The position numbers and the translations under genes are program-made. Below are positions 38,040-47,858 of a DNA stretch of 64,000 nt, in pieces. Source of the DNA: Variovorax sp. J22P240 (lineage in GTDB: Bacteria; Pseudomonadota; Gammaproteobacteria; Burkholderiales; Burkholderiaceae_C); assembly GCF_030316855.1 (NCBI RefSeq), contig NZ_JASZYR010000002.1, positions 248,001 to 312,000 of the forward strand. Reading direction: 5' to 3'. The notes below the pieces were generated by a model, which was given only the letters and a program-made list of their open reading frames with translations, searched no databases and had not been told where the DNA came from. Each line of letters starts with the position of its first letter. Position 1 is the first letter of the stretch.

Positions 38040-38941
38040 GGTTGTGCGCCTTGCCGGGTCGGCAGCCCCGGCGTGTTGCTCCACTCGCTCCAGCTGCCGG
38101 CATAGAGCGCGGTCGGCCCGAGACCTGCGATCTGCATGGCGAGCAGGTTGGGCAACGCGCTCACGCCGCTGCCGCACTGGTGGACGACCGTGGTGGGATC
38201 CCGGCCCGCCAACAGTGCTTCGAATTCGGCGCGCAACTGCGCGGCCGGCTTGAACTTCCCGTCGGGGCCGAGGTTCTCGGTAAAGGGCCGATTGAGGGCC
38301 CCCGGGATGTGACCTGCGATCGGGTCCAGAGGTTCCACCTCGCCGCGATATCTTGCCGCCGCGCGCGCGTCGATCAGCGTCTGGCCGGCTTGCTCGAGAC
38401 GCGCGGCCACGGTCTTGGTGTCGGTGAGCGAGAGCAGAGGCTTGTCGGCGACGAAATTCGACTGGAAGTGCGATGGCTCCTCGCGACCGGTGACTGCACC
38501 GCTCGCCGCCTGCCAGGCCTGCAGGCCGCCATCGAGCACGGCCACGGCATCGTGGCCCATCCACTTGAGCATCCACCAGAGCCGGCCGCAATAGTTGGCG
38601 CCGTTGCGGTCGTACACCACCGCCTGCATGTTGTTGGCAAAGCCCACGCTCGACAGCCAGGCCGCGAACTTCTCACGGCTCGGCAGCGGGTGGCGGCCGC
38701 CCGAGGCGGGAGGGCCTTCGTCCTGCGCCACGACGACGCCGTGGGCGCCGGCCACGCCGTGCTTCGCGCTGAGGTCGGTATCGAGGTTGGCGTACACCGC
38801 GCCAGGCATGTGCGCCGCCCGGTACTGCTGTGCGCCGGATTCGGGCTTCATCAGGTCGAAGGTGCAGTCGAAGATCATCAACGGCAGGTCGCTGGCCTGC
38901 AAGGCGATGAGCTCTTCGGCGGAAATCAGCGTCGTGTACAT
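38036..38941 (-). CDS. sseA: Sulfurtransferase (thiosulfate / 3-mercaptopyruvate type)
   Basis: The 301-residue protein has two rhodanese domains. The N-terminal one (residues ~1-140) is inactive-looking and the C-terminal one has active-site loop CGSGVSA, closer to the CG[ST]GVTA loop of 3-mercaptopyruvate sulfurtransferase than to the CRKGVT of thiosulfate rhodanese. It transfers sulfane sulfur. No signal peptide. It overlaps the ZrgA-like gene downstream by ATGA and starts 10 bases after the EamA gene, so it may be read with both. Confidence 0.87.
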   Translation of the reverse strand: MYTTLISAEELIALQASDLPLMIFDCTFDLMKPESGAQQYRAAHMPGAVYANLDTDLSAKHGVAGAHGVVVAQDEGPPASGGRHPLPSREKFAAWLSSVGFANNMQAVVYDRNGANYCGRLWWMLKWMGHDAVAVLDGGLQAWQAASGAVTGREEPSHFQSNFVADKPLLSLTDTKTVAARLEQAGQTLIDARAAARYRGEVEPLDPIAGHIPGALNRPFTENLGPDGKFKPAAQLRAEFEALLAGRDPTTVVHQCGSGVSALPNLLAMQIAGLGPTALYAGSWSEWSNTPGLPTRQGAQP

Positions 38942-38951
38942 GCGAACTCCT

Positions 38952-39884
38952 TCAATGTTCCTCGGCCGGTGCCTTCGGCAGCGACCGCTGGCGCAGCACC
39001 GTGGCCGCGATGCCGCTCGCGACGATCAGCGCCATGCCGGCCCAGCCCGCGGCATCGATGCGATCCCCGAACAGCAGCACGCTGTACATCGCGGCAAAGA
39101 CGATGCCCGAATACTGGAGATTGGCAACCAGCAGCGTACCGCTTTCGGTCTTGGCGCTGGCATAGGCGCGCGTCATGCAAAGCTGGCCGAGTGCCGCCAG
39201 AACGCCGACGGGCAGCAGCCAGAGCGCGTGCGACCACGTCCAGTTCGACCATGGGGTGGATTCGCCCAGCAACGTTCCGAGGCCGCCCGCCACGGCCGAG
39301 CCGACCGCGAAATAGAACACCGTGCGCGCTTCGGGTTCTCCGAGCCTCGAAAGTGCCACCACCTGCATGTATGCAAAGGCGGCCGTGAGGCCGGACAGCA
39401 GCCCCATCAGACCCGCGAATCCCTGGTTGTCGCCGACGGTGGGCTTGAGCATCAGCACGACGCCGCCGAAGCCCGCGAGCACCGTGAGGACCAGCGGGCC
39501 TTGCAGCGGCGGGCGCGGCACGCTGCCGTCGCGTCCGGGAACCGGCACCCAGGCGAGCAGGGCGCCGCCGACCAGGAAGGCGGCGATCCAGACGCTGCTC
39601 ATGTAGTTGAGCGTCATCGCGGTGGCGAGCGGCATGTGCGCGATCGCGAAGAACCACGCGCCAAGGGACACGACGCCAATCAGGCTGCGCCATGCGTGCA
39701 TGCCGGGGTATCGGGTGGCGAGCGTGACGCCGCGGCTGCGCGCGAGCACCCAGAGGAACACGATGCCGATCAGGCCGCGATAGAGGACCAACTCGGCGCT
39801 GGAAAACCAGGCCGAAGCAATCTTCACGCACACGCCCATCGTGGCGAAGATCAGTGCGCCCAGCACCATCCAGAGCGCTTGCAT
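38952..39884 (-). CDS. EamA-family (DMT) transporter
   Basis: The 310-residue protein has about ten membrane segments in two repeated EamA halves (residues ~5-140 and ~160-300). Its start LWMVLGALIFATMGVCVKIAS and LLFGDRIDAAGWAGMALIVASGI are typical of drug/metabolite exporters (RhaT-like). ATG 39884 was chosen because it opens directly at the first helix. Substrate unknown. It is separated from the Rieske gene by repeat copy 5. Confidence 0.87.
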   Translation of the reverse strand: MQALWMVLGALIFATMGVCVKIASAWFSSAELVLYRGLIGIVFLWVLARSRGVTLATRYPGMHAWRSLIGVVSLGAWFFAIAHMPLATAMTLNYMSSVWIAAFLVGGALLAWVPVPGRDGSVPRPPLQGPLVLTVLAGFGGVVLMLKPTVGDNQGFAGLMGLLSGLTAAFAYMQVVALSRLGEPEARTVFYFAVGSAVAGGLGTLLGESTPWSNWTWSHALWLLPVGVLAALGQLCMTRAYASAKTESGTLLVANLQYSGIVFAAMYSVLLFGDRIDAAGWAGMALIVASGIAATVLRQRSLPKAPAEEH

Positions 39885-39894
39885 CAGGAGCTCA

Positions 39895-39989
39895 CCCCCA
39901 GGCTTCGCGCACTTCGTGTCGCTTCGCCATCCCCCTTGCAGGGGGCAACACCAGCGGCCCGGCAGAGCCGGTTCCGCGGTGTTTCTGGC
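39895..39989 (+). repeat. Intergenic GC-rich hairpin repeat, copy 5
   Basis: CCCCCAGGCTTCGCGCACTT, CCCCCTTGCAGGGGG and CGGCCCGGCAGAGCCGG hairpins between the Rieske and EamA genes. Confidence 0.8.
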
Positions 39990-40017
39990 ACAGCGGGTGT
40001 GGGGGGCATCGATCGCA

Positions 40018-41154
40018 TCAGGACGACATCTCGCGGCGGTACCACTCGTGGAACTGCTGCATGCCATCTTCCATCGGGCTTTGGTACGGGCCGCTTTCGT
40101 CGTCGCCGCGCAGCATCAGGGCGCGGCGGCCGGCATCCATGCGTTCCGCGATCTCGTCGTCTTCCACGCAGGTTTCCATGTAGGCGGCCTGTTGCGCTTC
40201 GACGAACTCGCGTTCGAACGCGACGATCTCCTCGGGATAGAAGAACTCGACCATGTTGAGCGTCTTCTGCGGGCCGATGGGGTGCAGCGTGGAGACGGTC
40301 AGCACGTGCGGATACCACTCGACCATCACGTGCGGGTAGTAGGTGAGCCAGATCGCGCCGTACTTCGGCGGCTTGCCTTCGCGGTACTTCAGGAGCTGTT
40401 CCTGCCACTTCTGGTACACCGGGCTGCCCGCGCGGCCGAGCCGGTTGGCGACACCCACCGTCTGCACCGAGTGATGACGGCCGAATTCCCAGCGCAGGTC
40501 GTCGCAGGTGACGAAGCTGCCCAGTCCTGGATGGAAGGGGCCGACGTGGTAATCCTCGAGGTACACCTCGATGAAGGTCTTCCAGTTGTAGTTGCACTCG
40601 TGCAACTCGACGCGGTCGAGCGAATAGCCCTCGAAGTCGAGATCCGCGCGGGCGCCGATGTTCGCGAGGTCGGATGCGACGTCACGACCCTTGCCCGTGC
40701 CGTTCTTCTCGAACAGCAGGCCGTTCCACTCGGTCAGCGGGTAGTTGTGCAGACTGAGGCAGGGGTCCTGCTCGAAGTGCGGCGCCCCGATCAGCGTGCC
40801 TGTGGTGCGCGGGTCCGCAGCGGCGTACGTCCAGCGATGCAGGGGGCAGACGATGTTGCCGCCGGCCTGTGTGTCGAGCTGGCCGCGGTCCTGGAGGATC
40901 AGGGCCTGGCGATGGCGGCAGACGTTGGAGATCAGTTCCACGCCCTTGGGCGTGTGGACGAGCGCACGACCCTGATGCTCCTGCGGCAAGGTGTGGAAGT
41001 TGCCCGGTTCAGGCACCGCGAGACGATGGCCGACGTAGCGCGGCCCCGCCGCGAAGAGCGTTTGCAGCTCGCGGGCATAGAGCGCCTCGTCGAAGTACGC
41101 GGAAACCGGGAGTTGGCTGGAAGCCTGCTGCAGTTGAAGACTTAAATCAGACAT
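40018..41154 (-). CDS. Rieske-type ring-hydroxylating oxygenase, alpha subunit
   Basis: The 378-residue protein has a Rieske [2Fe-2S] cluster site: CRHR, then CPLHRW about 20 residues later (Cys-x-His ... Cys-x2-His). The catalytic mononuclear iron site NWKTFIEVYLEDYHVGPFHPG gives Asp-x2-His-x4-His. It thus resembles aromatic ring-hydroxylating dioxygenase alpha subunits and the related N-demethylases. No ferredoxin or reductase gene is adjacent, so electrons come from elsewhere. Substrate unknown. The start at 41154 was chosen at the first ATG before the conserved region. Confidence 0.92.
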   Translation of the reverse strand: MSDLSLQLQQASSQLPVSAYFDEALYARELQTLFAAGPRYVGHRLAVPEPGNFHTLPQEHQGRALVHTPKGVELISNVCRHRQALILQDRGQLDTQAGGNIVCPLHRWTYAAADPRTTGTLIGAPHFEQDPCLSLHNYPLTEWNGLLFEKNGTGKGRDVASDLANIGARADLDFEGYSLDRVELHECNYNWKTFIEVYLEDYHVGPFHPGLGSFVTCDDLRWEFGRHHSVQTVGVANRLGRAGSPVYQKWQEQLLKYREGKPPKYGAIWLTYYPHVMVEWYPHVLTVSTLHPIGPQKTLNMVEFFYPEEIVAFEREFVEAQQAAYMETCVEDDEIAERMDAGRRALMLRGDDESGPYQSPMEDGMQQFHEWYRREMSS

Positions 41155-41312
41155 GGGTGACCTGACCAAGCTCCCCACAGGGAGAAAGATAGAACGGAAG
41201 GCTGCCGTCGAAGGTGCGGGACGGCCCGAAGATTGCGCCGGCAGCTGCCGGCCAGGGAGCCGCGGATTGTACCCCGGAGAAATTTTTCCCCCCGCGCCCT
41301 CGATCCGGCAAG

Positions 41313-41405
41313 TGCCAGGGCTGCCACGGAACCGGCTCTGCCGGGCCGAAGGCAGCGCCCCCGGAAGGGGGTGGGCGGCCACACGAAGTGGGCAAGCCTG
41401 GGGGT
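41313..41405 (-). repeat. Intergenic GC-rich hairpin repeat, copy 6
   Basis: Inverse orientation: CCAGGGCTGCCACGGAACC, CCGGCTCTGCCGGGCC, CCCCCGGAAGGGGG and CACACGAAGTGGGCAAGCC elements in the xseB upstream region. Confidence 0.8.
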
Positions 41406-41443
41406 GAACTTAAAATCCCATGTTTCACCACGATCCGCCCCGC

Positions 41444-41710
41444 ATGCCCAAGGTGCCTTCCTCCTCCCCGTCGGCCTCGCCAGACGCGCCCGATACCGGC
41501 GCGCTGCCAGCGAGCTACGAAGCCGGGCTCCAGGAACTCGAACAACTCGTGACCGAACTCGAGTCGGGTCAATTGCCGCTCGACCAGCTGCTCGGCAGCT
41601 ACCAGCGGGGCGCGGCGCTGCTCGCGTTCTGCCGCGACAAGCTGCAGGCGGTCGAAGACCAGATCAAGGTGCTCGATGCGGGCAGCCTCAAGGTCTGGGC
41701 GGCCGAATGA
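41444..41710 (+). CDS. xseB: Exodeoxyribonuclease VII small subunit
   Basis: The 88-residue protein ([30 protein letters not shown], split here from the longer run) has the xseB helical core ending [26 protein letters not shown]. It pairs with the XseA catalytic subunit to degrade single-stranded DNA. Start choice: ATG 41444 (MPKV) is preferred over ATG 41420, because a TAAAAT -10-like box at 41411 would put the transcript start past 41420. Its stop overlaps the ispA start (ATGA), so xseB-ispA-dxs is one operon. Confidence 0.9.
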   Translation: MPKVPSSSPSASPDAPDTGALPASYEAGLQELEQLVTELESGQLPLDQLLGSYQRGAALLAFCRDKLQAVEDQIKVLDAGSLKVWAAE

Positions 41711-42624
41711 CGGTCGCCGACACCTTGCGCTGGGACGCCGCCCGCCTTGCCGCGTGGAGTGAGCCGAAGCTGTCCCGTGTCGAAGCCGCATTGTCCGAAT
41801 GGGTCGGTGTCGACGCACCTGTCGAACTCGGCGACGCGATGCGCTACGCGGTGCTCGACGGTGGCAAGCGGCTGCGACCGATGCTGGTTTTTGCCGCGAG
41901 CGAAGCCGTCGGCGGCCACGCCGAAGCGGCCTTGCGCGCGGCATGCTCGGTTGAATTGATCCACGCCTATTCGCTCGTGCACGACGACTTGCCGTGCATG
42001 GACAACGACGTGCTGCGTCGCGGCAAGCCGACCGTGCACGTGAAGTTCGGCGAAGCCGATGCGCTGCTGGCCGGCGATGCCCTGCAGGCGCTGGCTTTCG
42101 AACTGCTCACGCCCGATGGCGACGCCATCGCGCCCGCCGTTCAGGCCAACCTGTGCCGCCTTCTGGCACGCGCCGCTGGCAGCCAGGGCATGGCGGGGGG
42201 CCAGGCGATCGATCTGGCGAGCGTCGGCCTTGCGCTCGATGAAGCGCAACTGCGCGAAATGCATCGGCTCAAGACCGGCGCCCTGCTGCAGGGCAGCGTG
42301 GAAATGGGCGCGACCTGCGGCAATGCGCTCGCGCCCCACGTCCTTGATGCACTGCGGGAGTACGGCGCGGCCATGGGCCTCGCCTTCCAGGTGGTGGATG
42401 ACATCCTCGACGTCATCGCCGATTCGGAAACACTCGGCAAGACGGCAGGCAAGGACGCCGCGAGCGACAAGCCCACCTATGTGTCCCTGCTCGGCCTCGA
42501 CGGCGCCCGCGCCCAGGCCCGCGAACTGTTGGCCGAGGCGCTCGCCGCGCTGGACCGCAGCACACTGGCCGATACCGGCGCACTGCGCGCGCTGGCCCAC
42601 ATGGTCGTCGATCGCGATCGATAG
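41707..42624 (+). CDS. ispA: Farnesyl diphosphate synthase
   Basis: The 305-residue all-helical prenyltransferase has the first Asp-rich motif [10 protein letters not shown] (bacterial FPPS form with extra residues) and the second VVDDILD, plus GGKRLRPML. It makes farnesyl diphosphate from IPP and DMAPP/GPP. ATGA overlaps xseB, and dxs follows 16 bases later, giving the known xseB-ispA-dxs order of proteobacterial MEP-pathway operons. Confidence 0.95.
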   Translation: MTVADTLRWDAARLAAWSEPKLSRVEAALSEWVGVDAPVELGDAMRYAVLDGGKRLRPMLVFAASEAVGGHAEAALRAACSVELIHAYSLVHDDLPCMDNDVLRRGKPTVHVKFGEADALLAGDALQALAFELLTPDGDAIAPAVQANLCRLLARAAGSQGMAGGQAIDLASVGLALDEAQLREMHRLKTGALLQGSVEMGATCGNALAPHVLDALREYGAAMGLAFQVVDDILDVIADSETLGKTAGKDAASDKPTYVSLLGLDGARAQARELLAEALAALDRSTLADTGALRALAHMVVDRDR

Positions 42625-42640
42625 ACAACAACAACATCCC

Positions 42641-44524
42641 ATGGCTCCGTTGCTTCCAACCATCCACGACCCTTCCGTCCTGCGACACTTCGACCGCGCC
42701 CAGCTCAAGCAGCTGGCCGACGAAGTGCGGACCTGCGTGCTCGACAACGTGTCGCGCACCGGCGGGCACCTGAGCTCGAACCTCGGCACGGTGGAGCTCA
42801 CGGTCGCGCTGCACCATGTGTTCAACACCCCGCACGACCGGCTGGTGTGGGACGTGGGCCACCAGACCTATCCGCACAAGATCCTCACCGGCCGGCGCGA
42901 GCGCATGCCCACCCTGCGGCAGCTCGGCGGCATCTCCGGATTCCCGCAGCGTACCGAGAGCGAGTACGACACCTTCGGCACCGCCCATTCGTCGACCAGC
43001 ATCTCGGCCGCGCTGGGCATGGCGATGGCTGCGCGCCAGAAGGGCGAAGACCGTCATTCCGTCGCGATCATCGGCGACGGCGCATTGACTGCAGGCATGG
43101 CCTTCGAGGCACTGAACAACGCGGGCGTGTGCGACGATTGCAAGCTGCTCGTGATCCTGAACGACAACGACATGTCGATCAGCCCGCCGGTCGGTGCGCT
43201 CAACCGGTATCTTGCGCAGTTGATGAGCGGCAACTTCTACGCCGCTGCCAAGAACGTCGGCAAGAGCGTGCTGCGCGCGGCGCCGCCGCTCTTCGAGTTG
43301 GCCAAGCGCTTCGAGCAGCATGCCAAGGGCATGGTCGTGCCGGCCACGCTGTTCGAGCAGTTCGGCTTCAACTACGTCGGGCCGATCGATGGGCACGACC
43401 TCGATTCGCTGGTGCCCACGCTCGAGAACCTCAAGCATCTGCAGGGTCCGCAGTTCCTGCACGTGGTCACGAAGAAGGGCCAGGGCTACAAGCTGGCCGA
43501 GGCCGACCCGGTGGCCTATCACGGCCCCACCAAGTTCGATCCGGCCGTCGGCCTCGTCAAGCCGGCGACCGCACCCAAGCAGACCTTCACCCAAGTCTTC
43601 GGCACATGGCTGTGCGACATGGCTGCGCAGGACGGCCGCCTGGTCGGCATCACGCCGGCCATGCGCGAGGGCTCGGGGCTCGTCGAATTCGAACAGCGCT
43701 TTCCCGGTCGCTACTACGACGTGGGCATTGCCGAGCAGCACTCCGTGACCTTCGCGGCCGGACTCGCATGCGAAGGTCTCAAGCCAGTGGTGGCAATCTA
43801 CTCGACCTTCCTGCAGCGCGCGTATGACCAGCTCATCCACGACGTCGCGATCCAGAACCTGCCGGTGGTCTTCGCGCTCGATCGCGCCGGCCTCGTGGGG
43901 GCCGATGGCGCGACGCATGCCGGCGCGTACGACATCCCTTTCCTGCGCTGCATTCCGAACATGAGCGTGGCATGCCCGGCGGACGAGGCCGAATGCCGTC
44001 AACTGCTGACCACGGCCTACGAGCAGAACCATCCGGTCGCGGTGCGCTATCCGCGCGGCGCCGGTGCCGGCGTCACGCCGCATCTCACGCTCGAGGCGCT
44101 GCCCTTCGGCAAGGGCGAGATTCGCCGCGAAGGCCAGCGGATCGCGATCCTGGCGTTCGGCACCTTGCTCTATCCGGCACTGCAGGCGGCCGAGGCGCTG
44201 GATGCCACGGTCGTGAACATGCGTTGGGCCAAGCCGCTCGACATCGACCTGCTGTTGAAGGTTGCGGGTACGCACGATGCCATCGTGTCGGTGGAAGAGG
44301 GCGCCATCATGGGCGGCGCGGGCAGCGCGGTGCTGGAGGCCTTGCAGTCCGCCGGCATCCAGAAGCCTGTGCTGCAACTCGGCTTGCCCGATCGCTTCAT
44401 CGAGCATGGCGACCCGAGCAAGCTCCTGGCCGGTATCGGACTCGATGCAATCGGCATCGAACAGTCGATTCGGCAACGCTTCGATCGCGTCGCCGCAGGG
44501 AAAACCCCCCCCGGCGCCTTGTAA
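42641..44524 (+). CDS. dxs: 1-deoxy-D-xylulose-5-phosphate synthase
   Basis: The 627-residue enzyme is thiamine-diphosphate dependent: GGHLSSNLG and [17 protein letters not shown] near the N-terminus, the ThDP/Mg motif [17 protein letters not shown], and the transketolase central region ([19 protein letters not shown]). It condenses pyruvate and glyceraldehyde 3-phosphate to start the MEP isoprenoid pathway. Third gene of the operon after xseB and ispA. Confidence 0.97.
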   Translation: MAPLLPTIHDPSVLRHFDRAQLKQLADEVRTCVLDNVSRTGGHLSSNLGTVELTVALHHVFNTPHDRLVWDVGHQTYPHKILTGRRERMPTLRQLGGISGFPQRTESEYDTFGTAHSSTSISAALGMAMAARQKGEDRHSVAIIGDGALTAGMAFEALNNAGVCDDCKLLVILNDNDMSISPPVGALNRYLAQLMSGNFYAAAKNVGKSVLRAAPPLFELAKRFEQHAKGMVVPATLFEQFGFNYVGPIDGHDLDSLVPTLENLKHLQGPQFLHVVTKKGQGYKLAEADPVAYHGPTKFDPAVGLVKPATAPKQTFTQVFGTWLCDMAAQDGRLVGITPAMREGSGLVEFEQRFPGRYYDVGIAEQHSVTFAAGLACEGLKPVVAIYSTFLQRAYDQLIHDVAIQNLPVVFALDRAGLVGADGATHAGAYDIPFLRCIPNMSVACPADEAECRQLLTTAYEQNHPVAVRYPRGAGAGVTPHLTLEALPFGKGEIRREGQRIAILAFGTLLYPALQAAEALDATVVNMRWAKPLDIDLLLKVAGTHDAIVSVEEGAIMGGAGSAVLEALQSAGIQKPVLQLGLPDRFIEHGDPSKLLAGIGLDAIGIEQSIRQRFDRVAAGKTPPGAL

Positions 44525-44561
44525 GCGTTTTTTACAATCGTTGTCGACTCAAAAAGTCAGC

Positions 44562-44582
44562 AACGCGGCCACAAGCCGCGTT
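44562..44582 (+). terminator. Possible terminator after dxs
   Basis: The AACGCGGC / GCCGCGTT stem with a five-base loop is followed by CTCGTTTT. The T-run is broken, so it may be a weak terminator or part of the TRAP binding-protein leader. Confidence 0.45.
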
Positions 44583-44614
44583 CTCGTTTTCTAAAAGCAC
44601 TCGGAGTGAATTCA

Positions 44615-45694
44615 ATGGATCGTCGTTCCCTCATCAAAAACGCCGGCATTGCCGGCGTCCTCGCTGCCGGCATCGCGCCGGCAGTTCACGCGCAGGCAGC
44701 CGTCCGCTGGCGCCTGGCATCGAGCTTCCCCAAGTCCCTCGACACCATTTTCGGAACGGCTGAAACGTTCTCCAAGAGCGTCAGCGACATGACCGGCGGC
44801 AAGTTCCAGATCTCCGTGCATGCCGGCGGCGAACTGATGCCCGCTTTCGGCGTGGTGGATGGCGTGCAGAACGCATCGGTCGAAATGGCGCACACCGCGC
44901 CTTACTACTTCTACGGCAAGGACCCGACCTTCTGCCTCGGCTGCGCAGTGCCCTTTGGCCTCAACACCCGCCAAATGAACGCGTGGATGTATGAAGGCAA
45001 TGGCCTGAAGCTGATGCGCGACTTCTACGCCAAGTACAACATCTACAACCTGCCGGGCGGCAACACCGGCGCGCAGATGGGCGGCTGGTTCCGCAAGGAA
45101 ATCAAGTCGGTCGCCGACCTGAAGGGCCTGAAGTTCCGCACCAACCCGTTCGCGGGCCGCGTGCTCGAACCCTTCGGCGTGATTCCCCAATCGATCCCCG
45201 GCGCCGACCTTTACCCGGCGCTCGAAAAGGGCACGCTGGACGCGCTCGAATGGGTTGGCCCGTATGACGACCAGAAGCTCGGCTTCAACAAGGTCGCACC
45301 GTTCTACTACTACCCTGGCTGGTGGGAGGGCGGCCCGCAGCTGGACTTCTACATCAACACCAAGGCCTGGGAAGGCCTGTCGGCCGAGTACAAGGCGATC
45401 GTCACCGCGGCAGCCGCGCAGGCCAACATCGGCATGACGGCGAAGTACGATGCACGCAATCCCGTCGCGCTGAAGCAACTCGTCGGTTCCGGCACGAAGC
45501 TGCGTCCCTTCACGCAGGACGTGATGAACGCGGCCTTCAAGTCGGCCCAGCAGATCTACTCCGACCTCAACGGCAGCAATCCCGAGTGGAAGAAAGTCTA
45601 CGGCGACTACTCGAAGTTCCTGGCCGACCAGAACGCCTGGTTCCGCTTCACCGAAGGCACCTTCGACCGCTTCATGCAGCAACAAAAGCTGTGA
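44615..45694 (+). CDS. TRAP transporter substrate-binding protein, DctP family
   Basis: ATG 44615 follows CGGAG. The 359-residue protein begins MDRRSLIKNAGIAGVLAAG, a twin-arginine signal (RRSLIK), so it probably folds before export. The mature part has the DctP fold (GELMPAFGVVDGVQN, ALEWVGPYDDQ, GWWEGGPQLDFY). WWEGGPQL and the conserved Arg in KFRTNPF hint at a carboxylate (keto-acid or lactate-type) ligand, but that is weak. It converges on the permease genes dctM/dctQ at 46.3-48.4 kb and is separated from them by a bidirectional terminator. Confidence 0.92.
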   Translation: MDRRSLIKNAGIAGVLAAGIAPAVHAQAAVRWRLASSFPKSLDTIFGTAETFSKSVSDMTGGKFQISVHAGGELMPAFGVVDGVQNASVEMAHTAPYYFYGKDPTFCLGCAVPFGLNTRQMNAWMYEGNGLKLMRDFYAKYNIYNLPGGNTGAQMGGWFRKEIKSVADLKGLKFRTNPFAGRVLEPFGVIPQSIPGADLYPALEKGTLDALEWVGPYDDQKLGFNKVAPFYYYPGWWEGGPQLDFYINTKAWEGLSAEYKAIVTAAAAQANIGMTAKYDARNPVALKQLVGSGTKLRPFTQDVMNAAFKSAQQIYSDLNGSNPEWKKVYGDYSKFLADQNAWFRFTEGTFDRFMQQQKL

Positions 45695-45725
45695 GCGGGG
45701 CCGGCTCAGGCCGGCTCCCCAAAGC

Positions 45726-45758
45726 AAAAAGCCCCGCTGGCAACAGCGGGGCTTTTTT
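45726..45758. terminator. Bidirectional intrinsic terminator
   Basis: The AAAAAGCCCCGCTG / CAGCGGGGCTTTTT stem, loop GCAA, ends in T-runs on either strand. It separates the TRAP binding-protein gene from the converging minus-strand operon. Confidence 0.93.
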
Positions 45759-45779
45759 CATGGGCGCGCTGATCGAAGC

Positions 45780-46271
45780 TCAGGGCTTGGCGTTCGGGAA
45801 GCTGCGCGCCGCAACGCGCTCGGCAAAGCCCGTCAGCAGGCGCGCATCGGCCGAATGGATCCACGTGACGGCGCCATTGCGACGGCGCACCAGCAGGCGC
45901 GGCGCAATGATTCGTTCAAGCCAGCGCCAGTGCACGAGCTTGAGATGGGCCACGTCGGCCGCGTGCTCGCGCTTGTTCCACAGCCATGTCTGCGTGAGCA
46001 CGTCGCCATCCAGGCGCGTGCGGCTGCTGACAATCCAGTAGCCCATCCAAGCAATGCACAGCGCAGCCAACCCGAAAAGCACGATGCTGCTGACGGACCA
46101 CGACGCACCACTGAGCGCAGGCAGGCTCCAGATGCCGAAGCCGATCAGATCGACCACGAGGATGACCGCCAGGACCCGCACGAAGGGTGGATAGGCGGGG
46201 CTCTCGAGCGCGGCCGGGGTTTCCTCGATCTCGCCCGGCGCGCCGGTTTCTCCTGCCTGGGTGGCGCTCAC
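45780..46271 (-). CDS. Hypothetical membrane protein of the TRAP operon
   Basis: The 163-residue protein has two membrane segments (~32-52 and ~58-78) and a soluble C-terminal ~85 residues (LDGDVLTQTWLWNKREHAADVAHLKLVHWRWLERIIAPRLLVRR...) with a PH-like or bPH pattern. I do not recognise a family with confidence. Its ATG overlaps the dctM stop by ATGA, so it is translated with the transporter. It may be an accessory of the TRAP system. Confidence 0.7.
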   Translation of the reverse strand: MSATQAGETGAPGEIEETPAALESPAYPPFVRVLAVILVVDLIGFGIWSLPALSGASWSVSSIVLFGLAALCIAWMGYWIVSSRTRLDGDVLTQTWLWNKREHAADVAHLKLVHWRWLERIIAPRLLVRRRNGAVTWIHSADARLLTGFAERVAARSFPNAKP

Positions 46272-47803
46272 TGCTTGGTGCCGGCGTCCGGCGCCGGGCT
46301 GGCCGGCGCGGCCTCTTCCGGCGCGGCCTGCTTCTGGTTGCCGAACGGATCTTCCATGTTCATGCCGCTGTTGTCCGAACCTTGCGATTCGGCCGGCATT
46401 TCAAGCTGCACCTTGTCCACGTCGACCACGACCTTCTTTTCGAGGAAGACAGTGACGGTCTGCGGAAAGAAGATGACGATCGCCACGAGCAGCAGCTGCA
46501 ACCCGACCCACGGAATGGCGCCGAGGTAGATGTCGCGCGACTCGATCTTTCGCGGCAGCGCGCCGTTCTTGAACAGCGTGTCGGCAATGCCGCGCAGATA
46601 GAACAGCGCGAAGCCGAAGGGCGGGTGCATGAACGAGGTCTGCATGTTCACGCACAGCAGCACGCCGAACCAGACCATGTCGATGCCGAGCTTGGCAGCG
46701 ACCGGGCCCAGCATCGGCAGGATGATGAAGGCGATCTCGAAGAAGTCGAGGAAAAAGGCCAGGAAGAAAACGAAGATGTTGACGACGATCAGGAAGCCGA
46801 TCTGTCCGCCCGGCAGGCCCGAGAGCAAGTGTTCGATCCACTTCGCGCCGTCCACGCCCTGGAACACCAGCGAGAACATCCGCGAGCCGATCAGGATGAA
46901 GACCACCATGGCCGTCAGGCGCATGGTGCCGTCCATTGCGTCTCGGAGCATCGGCCAGTTGAGGCGGCGATGGATCGCCGCGAGAATCAGCGAGCCCACG
47001 GCGCCCATGGCGCCGGCTTCGGTCGGCGTGGCGATCGCGTGGTCCATGAAGGGCAGGCCGCCCATCGAACCGAGCACTGCGAAGATCAGGATGGCCGACG
47101 GGATGATGCCGCGCAGGCACTTGCCCCACAGCGCCCAGCCGGTGAGCGTGCGCGCCGAAGCGGGCACGCCCGGAACGTAGCTCGGACGGATGCGCGAGAT
47201 CAGGAAGGTGTAGACCGCGAAGATCAGCACCTGCAGGATCGACGGGCCCCACGCGCCCTTGTACATCTGGCCCACGTCGGTGCCGAGCTGGTCGGCCATG
47301 ACGATGAGCACCAGCGATGGCGGCACGAGCTGCGTGATGGTGCCGGAGGCGGCCAGCACGCCCGTCGAGTACCGCATGTTGTAGCCGTAACGCATCATCA
47401 CGGGCAGCGAGATCATCGCCATCGCGATCACCTGGCCGGCCACGGTGCCGGTGATGGCGCCGAGGATGAAGCCGACGATGATCACCGAGTAGCCCAGGCC
47501 GCCGCGGATCGGACCGAAGAGCTGGCCCATCGAATCGAGCATGTCTTCGGCCAGCCCGCATTTCTCGAGCACCGCGCCCATCAGCGTGAAGAAGGGAATC
47601 GCCAGCAGCGTCTCGTTGGACAGGATGCCGAACACATTGAGCGGCAGGTTGGCCATGAAGCCGGCCGGGAACCAGCCCATCTCGATCGCGAAGAAACCGC
47701 TGAACAGGCCGAGTGCGGCGAGAGAGAACGCGACCGGGAACCCGATCAGCATGATCACGACCAGCCCCGCGAACATGATCGGGGCGAAGTTTTCCATTTC
47801 CAT
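46268..47803 (-). CDS. TRAP transporter large permease, DctM-like
   Basis: The 511-residue protein has about 12 membrane segments and the DctM hallmarks GFPVAFSLAALG near the start, IPFFTLMGAVLEKCG and LGAITGTVAGQVIAM. The C-terminal ~50 residues form a charged, Pro/Ala-rich tail (ESQGSDNSGMNMEDPFGNQKQAAP). It works with the small DctQ permease and the DctP binding protein to import a carboxylate by sodium symport. It follows dctQ by 55 bases on the minus strand. Confidence 0.93.
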   Translation of the reverse strand: MEMENFAPIMFAGLVVIMLIGFPVAFSLAALGLFSGFFAIEMGWFPAGFMANLPLNVFGILSNETLLAIPFFTLMGAVLEKCGLAEDMLDSMGQLFGPIRGGLGYSVIIVGFILGAITGTVAGQVIAMAMISLPVMMRYGYNMRYSTGVLAASGTITQLVPPSLVLIVMADQLGTDVGQMYKGAWGPSILQVLIFAVYTFLISRIRPSYVPGVPASARTLTGWALWGKCLRGIIPSAILIFAVLGSMGGLPFMDHAIATPTEAGAMGAVGSLILAAIHRRLNWPMLRDAMDGTMRLTAMVVFILIGSRMFSLVFQGVDGAKWIEHLLSGLPGGQIGFLIVVNIFVFFLAFFLDFFEIAFIILPMLGPVAAKLGIDMVWFGVLLCVNMQTSFMHPPFGFALFYLRGIADTLFKNGALPRKIESRDIYLGAIPWVGLQLLLVAIVIFFPQTVTVFLEKKVVVDVDKVQLEMPAESQGSDNSGMNMEDPFGNQKQAAPEEAAPASPAPDAGTKQ

Positions 47804-47858
47804 TTTTCTTATCCTGCGAAGCGGTGCGAGAGGCGGGCGTTGCTTGTGAGGAGGGCGC

